Translations under genes and position numbers: made by a program
The notes under the pieces: generated by a model
Told to the model about the DNA's origin: nothing
Database searches by the model: none
Seen by the model: the letters and a program-made list of their open reading frames with translations, nothing else
Shown here: positions 58,502 to 64,000 of the stretch, one piece after another
Position numbering within the stretch: position 1 is the stretch's first letter
Layout: each line of letters begins with the position of its first letter
Origin: Streptomyces sp. NBC_00536
Lineage (GTDB): Bacteria > Actinomycetota > Actinomycetes > Streptomycetales > Streptomycetaceae
Reading direction: 5' to 3'
DNA: 64,000 bases
NCBI RefSeq assembly: GCF_036346295.1
Contig: NZ_CP107819.1
Coordinates: 4,960,001-5,024,000 of the forward strand

Positions 58502-59449
58502 GTGGAGCACATGAACGGTGACGCGCTCTACGCGATTGGTGACCTTGCCCGGCGAACCGGGCTGACGGTGAAGACCATTCGGTTCTACTCCGACGCGGGG
58601 ATCGTGCCGCCGACCGACCGAAGCCCGGCCGGCTACCGGCTCTACGACATCGACGCCGTCGCACGTCTCGATCTCGTGCGCACCCTGCGCGACCTCGGGC
58701 TGGATCTTTCCGCCATCAGGAAGGTCCTCGACCGGGAAGTCTCCGTCCCCGAGATGGCTTCGGCGCACGCCGATGCCCTGGACGTGCAGATTCGTACGCT
58801 CCGTCTGCGTCGATCCGTGCTGAGAGCGGTGGCCAAGCGTGTCCCTACACCCGAGGAGTTGGATCTCATGCACAAACTCGCCAAGCTCTCCGACAGCGAA
58901 CGGCAGCGGCTGGTGACCGACTTCATCGATGACACCTTCGGTGGCCTCGACGCCAACCCGGAGTTCGTCGCCATGATGCGGTCGGCCATGCCCCAACTCC
59001 CCGACGATCCGGAGCCCGAGCAGGTCGAGGCATGGGTCGAACTCGGAGAACTCTGCCAGGACACGGACTTCCGGGCCGCCGTCCGGAAGATGGCCGAACA
59101 CCAGGCATCGGAGCGGGCGCAGGGCGACACGACCGGCCTGCACCACGATCTGACCACTGCGGTGCGCGAGCAGGTCGGGGAAGCTCTCGCGGCACGAATC
59201 CAGCCGACGTCCGAGCAGGCGGCGCCCATCGTCGATTCCCTCGCCAGTCTCTATGCCGAGACCTTCGGCCGCGCCGACGATCCCGACCTGCGGCAGTGGC
59301 TCGTCACCCGGTTGGAGACCGGCGCGGACCCCAGAGCGGAACGCTACTGGCAGCTCCTGTCGACCATCAACGGCTGGCCGGTGCCGCCCACTCTCGCACC
59401 GGTCTTCAGCTGGTTCATCACCGCCCTGCGCACCCAGCTGAGCCGCTAG
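58502..59449 (+). CDS. MerR family transcriptional regulator
   Basis: 315 residues from GTG 58502. The MerR winged helix is clear (YAIGDLARRTGLTVKTIRFY; YRLYDIDAVARLDLVRTLRDLG) followed by the dimerisation helix. The C-terminal ~200 residues are a helical effector domain (ELCQDTDFRAAVRKMAEHQAS), longer than in metal-responsive MerR proteins; no paired Cys metal site is visible. The operator just upstream overlaps its promoter. Confidence 0.92.
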   Translation: MEHMNGDALYAIGDLARRTGLTVKTIRFYSDAGIVPPTDRSPAGYRLYDIDAVARLDLVRTLRDLGLDLSAIRKVLDREVSVPEMASAHADALDVQIRTLRLRRSVLRAVAKRVPTPEELDLMHKLAKLSDSERQRLVTDFIDDTFGGLDANPEFVAMMRSAMPQLPDDPEPEQVEAWVELGELCQDTDFRAAVRKMAEHQASERAQGDTTGLHHDLTTAVREQVGEALAARIQPTSEQAAPIVDSLASLYAETFGRADDPDLRQWLVTRLETGADPRAERYWQLLSTINGWPVPPTLAPVFSWFITALRTQLSR

Positions 59450-59530
59450 CCCGCCACCCGGCCGCGGGCCCTTCCACCAGGAGCATCCCGATGCTGCCCA
59501 CTGCTGCGGCAGCACGCTCGGGACGGCAGG

Positions 59531-59926
59531 TCAGACTGCTGGCCAGCCGTCCAGGGAGACCTGCGCCCCGTTGTTGAGGTAGTGGTGGAGGGCAGCGGCC
59601 GTAGAGTCGACGAAGGCATCGGGGATGGCGGTGGCGTCGACCCAACGGACCTGGGAGTGCTTGCGGGGTTCGCGGGTTTCCGGTTCGCCGGTCCATTCGT
59701 GGGTGGCGAAGACGACCGTGAGGAAGCCGTTCGGGGCTTCGACGCCCCAGGCGCCGTGGATGATGTGGGCGACCTTGAGGGACTCCGGCTTCACCGTGAG
59801 GCCCGTTTCCTCGTAAAGCTCACGGACCGCGGTCTCGGTGATGGGCTCGCCCGGTTCGCTCTTGCCGACCGGCAGGTCCCATTTGCCCTGGGCGAACTTG
59901 GCGTTCTCGCCGCGCTGGAGGAGCAC
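59531..59926 (-). CDS. Nudix hydrolase, start uncertain
   Basis: 131 residues from the first standard start, GTG 59926. The Nudix box is complete: GKSEPGEPITETAVRELYEETGL fits GX5EX7REUXEEXGU. The frame stays open upstream without ATG, GTG or TTG, and encodes NDQLVAGVIAHDQAANRVV, which looks like the missing first strand of the Nudix fold. The true start is thus probably non-standard, or a frameshift near 59960-60000 removed it. Substrate unknown. It is 130 bases downstream of the XRE/TPR regulator stop, on the same strand. Confidence 0.85.
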   Translation of the reverse strand: MLLQRGENAKFAQGKWDLPVGKSEPGEPITETAVRELYEETGLTVKPESLKVAHIIHGAWGVEAPNGFLTVVFATHEWTGEPETREPRKHSQVRWVDATAIPDAFVDSTAAALHHYLNNGAQVSLDGWPAV

Positions 59927-60056
59927 GACGCGGTTGGCGGCCTGGTCGTGGGCGATGACGCCCGCGACCAGCTGATCATTCGAGCGTGAGTGAGGACGCC
60001 AGGGGAAATCGGGCTGCTTGGCCTCGGTGCCCCTTACCCACGCGGGTTCGGGCGCC

Positions 60057-61412
60057 TCAGGCGAGGGCCTCGCGGGCGCGGCGGGCGAGATCGGCGGCGC
60101 CGGGGACGCGGCGGCGCTGGTAGACCGCCAGGGTGGGGCGGATCGAGGTGATCGCTTTATGGGCGCGGTTGGACGTCATGCCGTCCATGAGGCTGAGCGC
60201 TTGGCCCCAGGCAGCCACCGCTTCGTCAGCACGGGCCTGGGCGGCAAGGCTGTCACCGAGGTCGGCGTACGTGAGGACGTGCACGCGTTTGAACTTGACC
60301 GGGTCCCAACGGGTGAGGGCGTCGCGGTGCTGCTGTTCCGTGCCGATGAAGTCCCTCATCTCGGTCAGCGCCTTGGCTGTATGGCTGGCGACGGTGCCCG
60401 CAGCTGGACCGCTCAGGAGGGAGTAACTGACCTGTGGGCCGTCCTCGCGGAGGAGCGCGTCCTCTGCGGCGAGCAGGGCGCGGCTGGCCGAAGCCTTCTC
60501 GTCGACGGCCGCGCAGGCGCGGGCATGCGTGATGTGGAGCAGCGCCTCGGTCTGTCCGTCGACGTGTCCGAGTCCACGCGCAAGGGCACCTTCAACAAGA
60601 TCGACGCAGTGGTGAGGCTGCCTGAGTTTGAGGGCCTGGTGGGCCAAAGAACGCATCATCCAGGCAGCATGACCGTGCGGATCAGCCTCGCAGGCGAGCT
60701 GGTAGCCCACGTGGTAATAGCTCTGGGCAGCGCCCTGCTGACCCAGGTCGTGGTGTTTCCACCCGGCCAGGTACGCGAGTTCGGCGACGGCTCCGAAGGC
60801 GGCCTGGCGTAACGACTCCGAAGGAAAACGTCCGCGGAGCATCGGGGCCGCTGTGTCGGCAAGGAAGGCGGTGACCGAGGTCAGGCCGTGGCCGCCGCCG
60901 AGGCGCTCGTCGGCGGCGCTGAATGCTGTGGTGATGTGCCGTACGACGTCGATGTCCTCGGCTCCGACGAGGGAGCGGCCGGTGCGAGCGCGGAGCACAC
61001 GGGCGGTGGCCTCGTGGTCGTGGAGGAGCGGCATGGCGACGCCGGCTGTGGTGAAGGCCGCGATGGCGAGGAAGCGGCGGCGTTCGACGTCCGCGCGGCC
61101 CAGGCCTGTGACCGTCTCGACCGGGTCACCGGACATGGCGGGCTCCTCGTCGGGTGGCTGAAGGCCGATCTCGGTCCGGGTGACGACGCGTCCCAGCCGA
61201 CGCGAGAGGGCTTCGGCGAGGTATTGGCCTGCCCGGCCTGACGGGGCGCGCGTGCCGTTTGCCCAGTGGGAGATGGCCGACTTGTTGGTCTGGAGAAGTT
61301 CACCGTTCTCAGCCGCGATCCGGCGTACGTCCTTGGCCAGTGCCTCGTACGTACATCCGGCAGCGTGAATGGTGTCGCACAGGCGGGAGTTGGGGTCGTT
61401 CGACGCTGGCAC
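60057..61412 (-). CDS. XRE family regulator with TPR-like helical domain
   Basis: 451 residues from GTG 61412 (GGAGG just before it). The N-terminal HTH (GCTYEALAKDVRRIAAENGE, then LQTNKSAISHWANGTRAPSG) is of the actinobacterial XRE type with a long second half. The rest is TPR-like helices (AFGAVAELAYLAGWKHHDLG; AQSYYHVGYQLACEADPHGH; VHVLTYADLGDSLAAQARAD). The ORF continues upstream in frame but over the divergent gene. Such proteins often control small accessory operons beside them; here the divergent unit 61605 onward is the obvious target. The 192-base gap holds AT-rich GTATACCG-like repeats. Confidence 0.9.
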   Translation of the reverse strand: MPASNDPNSRLCDTIHAAGCTYEALAKDVRRIAAENGELLQTNKSAISHWANGTRAPSGRAGQYLAEALSRRLGRVVTRTEIGLQPPDEEPAMSGDPVETVTGLGRADVERRRFLAIAAFTTAGVAMPLLHDHEATARVLRARTGRSLVGAEDIDVVRHITTAFSAADERLGGGHGLTSVTAFLADTAAPMLRGRFPSESLRQAAFGAVAELAYLAGWKHHDLGQQGAAQSYYHVGYQLACEADPHGHAAWMMRSLAHQALKLRQPHHCVDLVEGALARGLGHVDGQTEALLHITHARACAAVDEKASASRALLAAEDALLREDGPQVSYSLLSGPAAGTVASHTAKALTEMRDFIGTEQQHRDALTRWDPVKFKRVHVLTYADLGDSLAAQARADEAVAAWGQALSLMDGMTSNRAHKAITSIRPTLAVYQRRRVPGAADLARRAREALA

Positions 61413-61604
61413 GTTCCTCCGTCCCCGAGCTGTAAACCGCGTATACCGCTTGGTCTCGGTCACACCGTACCCACTCTCCGTAGCGGACGGTTCACTTATC
61501 GATAGCTGCCCCACTCTCGGGCCGGGCGGCCCCCAAGTTCCGTACGCCCCAACGGGCTCGGGCATTCCCATGCCCCGGCCCGGACGATCAGAGACGGAGA
61601 CACG

Positions 61605-62354
61605 GTGACCACCATCGACACCGCGACCATCACGGTCGAGCTGCCCGACGCCTTCGACCCGCGCTGGAGCCGACTGCCCGGCATCCAGGTGGACGGCCGA
61701 CGCATCACCATCGACCCGGTCGAGTACTTCTTCCGCTTCGAGTCCAACACCTGGCTCGTCGCCGACTGGGAGCTGGTCAAGTCCCAGCTCCTCGACGTGG
61801 ACGAGACGACCGAGAGCGCGGTCGAGCAGCTCGCGCTCGACTTCATCAAGAACCACGGCGAATCCACTACGGATGCCGCCCGCGTGCTGGCGACGGCGTA
61901 CGGGGTCTACTCGTACCTCTTCCGCGAGGAGCACTTGGCCAGCCTCGGCCTGCCGCAGATCACAGCCGACCACCTGCGCATGCTGCGCGAGGCGGCCACG
62001 CTGATGGCGCTCAACAAGGTCGAGCTGGACGGGCACATCTCCAACGTCGGCCCGTGCTGGTTCTTCCCGGCCGCCACTTCCGTCGTCTTCGACCTGGACG
62101 ACGAGATGGGCGGAATGCTGGACGAGGTCTACCACGGCGGCTGGTTCAACGAGCACCGTCGGATCGAGTCCATCAAGGCCCATGCCGCGCTCGGCGGCAG
62201 GCTCGTGCACGGCTGCCAGTCCGTGCCGGACCAGACCGGCGGGGTCGTCGCGCCCTACGGTGCCTCGATGGCGAACTTCCGTGACGACCTGGCCGAGTTC
62301 AAGGCGGGGTGGATCGAGCAGGTCTACGCCCACCGCGTGACCGCGGCCGAGTAA
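61605..62354 (+). CDS. Unknown conserved-looking protein in XRE-linked accessory operon
   Basis: 249 residues from a GTG at 61605 with GACGGAGACAC before it. Features: FDPRWSRLPGIQVDGRRITIDP, FEYFFRFESNTWLVADWE-like aromatic patch, LATAYGVYSYLFREEHLASL, and PCWFFPAATSVVFDLDDEMGG. Acidic, soluble, no membrane segment or known catalytic motif. It precedes the phosphotransferase-like gene, with a 15-bp hairpin between. Confidence 0.75.
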   Translation: MTTIDTATITVELPDAFDPRWSRLPGIQVDGRRITIDPVEYFFRFESNTWLVADWELVKSQLLDVDETTESAVEQLALDFIKNHGESTTDAARVLATAYGVYSYLFREEHLASLGLPQITADHLRMLREAATLMALNKVELDGHISNVGPCWFFPAATSVVFDLDDEMGGMLDEVYHGGWFNEHRRIESIKAHAALGGRLVHGCQSVPDQTGGVVAPYGASMANFRDDLAEFKAGWIEQVYAHRVTAAE

Positions 62355-62370
62355 CCCCACCCCCCCGTAC

Positions 62371-62410
62371 GGCTCCGGGGCGGGCTGATCCGCTCGCCCG
62401 CCCCGGAGCC
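62371..62410 (+). promoter_or_regulatory. Intercistronic hairpin
   Basis: Perfect 15-bp stem (62371-62385 with 62396-62410), 10-base loop, between two co-directional genes and 25 bases before the next start. No T run follows, so it may be a processing or attenuation element rather than a full terminator. Confidence 0.7.
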
Positions 62411-62435
62411 CACCAGCTTCTTGGAGTCACCCCCC

Positions 62436-63347
62436 ATGGAACAGAGCCTGACCGCAGCCCTGCTCGACGACCTGTGTGCCCTCGTCGGCAAACCCCTCCC
62501 CGAACGTTCCGAGATCCGCGTCTGGGACATGTCCGGCGTCGAACGCGTCACCTTCCCCGACGGTGAGACCGCCGTCTTCAAGTACGCCAAGGAGCCCTTC
62601 GACCGCGAGGCCCAGGCCCTGCGGGTGGCCCGCCAGCGCGGGCTGCCGGTCCCCGAGCTCCACGCCACCGCCAAGCGGGACAAGTGGCTCGGGATGCTCA
62701 TGGACGACCTCGGCACCCCTGTACGCGATGCCGACGACCTGGACGGCGTCGCCGCCGCCGTGATGCTCCACGCCGCCCGCCCGGCAGGAGGCCTGCCTCT
62801 CCTCGATGGCGCCGGACTGGCTGCTCTGCCCGGACGCGCCCTCGATCACCTCCAGCGGCTGCGGAAGGCTGACCGGTGGACGGACTGCGACGACATCGAG
62901 GCGGCGCTGGGGAGGATCTCCGCATCGGCTGAGGCCCGCGTTCAGGGGGCGACGCTCGACCCCTTCGGCTGGGTCCACTCCGAGTTCCACCCCACGAGCG
63001 TCCACATCGGGGAGAACGGCTGGCACCTCCTCGACTTCGCCCGCGCCTTCACCGGCCCCGGCCTGATCGACCTCGCCTCCTACCACGGCACCACGGACAC
63101 CCCAAGTCCCGGGCGGCTGCGGGTGTTCCTGGAGCAGTACGTCATCGCCGGGGGCCACGAGGACGCCGTCGCCGCCCGGGGCGGCCTGGCCGCCGAGGCG
63201 TGGGCTCTGGGCTGGCACCGCATGTGGGCGGTGGAGTGGTTCATGGAGCAGGCCATCCGCTGGATCAACGACCCGGCCAAGGACCCCGCGTACATCCCCG
63301 TCGTCCGCCGCCACCTGAACGACGTGGTCCAACTCCTGGAGGTCTAG
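62436..63347 (+). CDS. Phosphotransferase-fold protein (APH-like) with altered catalytic residues
   Basis: 303 residues; ATG 62436 is placed 9 bases after GGAG. The APH/ChoK fold is recognisable: an N-lobe Lys in ETAVFKYAKE and the catalytic loop WVHSEFHPTSV, followed by HLLDFARAF. The Asp of HxDxxxxN is Glu (E183) and the Asn is Ser (S188); the metal Asp of the DFG-like motif (D200) is kept. Activity as a kinase is therefore uncertain. It may bind nucleotide or act on a small molecule together with the neighbouring methyltransferase. Confidence 0.85.
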   Translation: MEQSLTAALLDDLCALVGKPLPERSEIRVWDMSGVERVTFPDGETAVFKYAKEPFDREAQALRVARQRGLPVPELHATAKRDKWLGMLMDDLGTPVRDADDLDGVAAAVMLHAARPAGGLPLLDGAGLAALPGRALDHLQRLRKADRWTDCDDIEAALGRISASAEARVQGATLDPFGWVHSEFHPTSVHIGENGWHLLDFARAFTGPGLIDLASYHGTTDTPSPGRLRVFLEQYVIAGGHEDAVAARGGLAAEAWALGWHRMWAVEWFMEQAIRWINDPAKDPAYIPVVRRHLNDVVQLLEV

Positions 63348-64000
63348 GTGCTCGCCCGGGTCTCCCCCTGGTACGCCCACGCAGCCCAGCGCATGGCCGC
63401 TGCCCCCGCCCACGCCCTCACCGCACCGGCCCGGATGGAATGGAGCACCCATCCGGGCCTCGGCCCCGGCGCGGAACTCCTCGGTCGGGACCTGCGCGGC
63501 AAGCGCATCCTGGAGCTGGGCTGCGGCCCCGGCCACAACGTGGCCCACCTCGCCAAGCACCACCAGGCCCGCGTCACCGGTGTGGACCTCGTCGGACTCC
63601 AGATTCGCCGCGCCCGGTCTCACTACGGCCACCTCGACGGCGCCACCTTCGCCGCCGGGCATGCGCTGCACCACCTGCAGGCCACCGGCCAGACCTTCGA
63701 CGTGGTCTACTCCGTCTTCGGTGCCGTCGGCCTCGTCGCCCCGGAGCTGCTGCTCGCTGCCATTTCCCGGCGCCTGGTGCCCGGCGGTGTCCTGGCCTTC
63801 TCCGTCCCGCATCCGGCACGGGCCGGAAGACATCCATCCACGGACGACCGTCCGCGCGAGGACTGCGTCACCATGCCCGACCGCACCCGACTGCCCATCG
63901 CCCGATGGGAGTTCGATGCCCGACGTTGGGGCTCACACCTCGCGCGTAACGGCCTGCGCATCACCTCGGCGTTGGAGCTGCGTCATCCTCGACGCGACCC
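63348..64000 (+). CDS. Class I SAM-dependent methyltransferase (partial, runs off window)
   Basis: At least 217 residues from GTG 63348, directly after the preceding TAG; the gene continues past base 64000. The SAM-binding motif I is ILELGCGPGHNVAHLA with acidic motif VTGVDLVG, and VVYSVFGAVGLVAPE fits motif IV. The N-terminal SPWYAHAAQRMAA... block precedes the fold. Substrate unknown. It completes an operon of unknown protein, APH-like protein and methyltransferase. Confidence 0.88.
   Translation, partial: MLARVSPWYAHAAQRMAAAPAHALTAPARMEWSTHPGLGPGAELLGRDLRGKRILELGCGPGHNVAHLAKHHQARVTGVDLVGLQIRRARSHYGHLDGATFAAGHALHHLQATGQTFDVVYSVFGAVGLVAPELLLAAISRRLVPGGVLAFSVPHPARAGRHPSTDDRPREDCVTMPDRTRLPIARWEFDARRWGSHLARNGLRITSALELRHPRRD

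Noticed and set aside
61413..62360. Extension of the XRE/TPR protein over the divergent operon
   Set aside because: The extended sequence is antisense to a well-supported gene; a GTG with GGAGG at 61412 precedes the HTH.

Overview
The window is a 64 kb piece of a high-GC actinomycete chromosome, almost certainly Streptomyces or a close relative. Evidence: strong G/C at third codon positions, many GTG starts, 4-bp stop/start overlaps (GTGA, ATGA), and a gene order (sucCD, a DUF6350 gene, purNH, folD, DUF3017, mdh, glyA, trpS, an SCO4848-type membrane gene, sdhCDAB) that from memory matches the S. coelicolor segment around SCO4808-SCO4858. No rRNA, tRNA, insertion sequence, prophage or CRISPR array was recognised.

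Layout. (1) 67-6261: a divergent SWIM zinc-finger gene and a tightly coupled MoxR ATPase / DUF5682 / VWA operon. The divergent gap carries two near-consensus PafBC-type (RecA-independent DNA-damage) promoters. (2) 6583-18039: core metabolism (sucCD, purNH, folD) with membrane proteins between, ended by long perfect hairpin terminators. (3) 18026-24199: an accessory block between DUF3017 and mdh. It has a LysR regulator divergent from a short SDR, then a compact run of Asp/Glu racemase, EamA transporter, haem-oxygenase-like di-iron oxidase (HDO), membrane desaturase and a small unknown protein. This is the best candidate for an undescribed small-molecule pathway. (4) 24415-33615: mdh, a three-gene membrane/unknown cluster, an AhpD-like protein divergent from a MocR regulator, an intergenic 34-bp repeat field, a drug/metabolite transporter, and a lipoprotein plus glutathionylspermidine-synthase-like pair. 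(5) 33622-44578: rocD, glyA behind a ZTP riboswitch, trpS, a 2H phosphoesterase, a BrkB-type protein, a D-Ala-D-Ala carboxypeptidase, a metallophosphoesterase whose coding region has absorbed copies of the same 34-bp repeat, and an oligopeptide-type binding protein. (6) 44622-52577: a TetR regulator with two DUF genes, palindromic operators, a Ser/Thr kinase, the sdhCDAB operon and an OHCU-decarboxylase-like gene that seems to start at CTG. (7) 52918-59449: a sigma factor and its partner, an L,D-transpeptidase, a B12-type mutase catalytic subunit, a LysE/LeuE exporter and a MerR regulator with a clear operator. (8) 59531-64000: a Nudix gene and an accessory set made of an XRE/TPR regulator divergent from an unknown protein, a kinase-like phosphotransferase with changed catalytic residues, and a methyltransferase cut by the window end.

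The core genes feed central metabolism: the TCA cycle (sucCD, mdh, sdhCDAB) and one-carbon/purine metabolism (purNH, folD, glyA with the ZTP sensor). Interest concentrates in the DNA-damage-linked MoxR operon, the racemase/HDO/desaturase block, the coding repeats in the metallophosphoesterase and the operator arrays.
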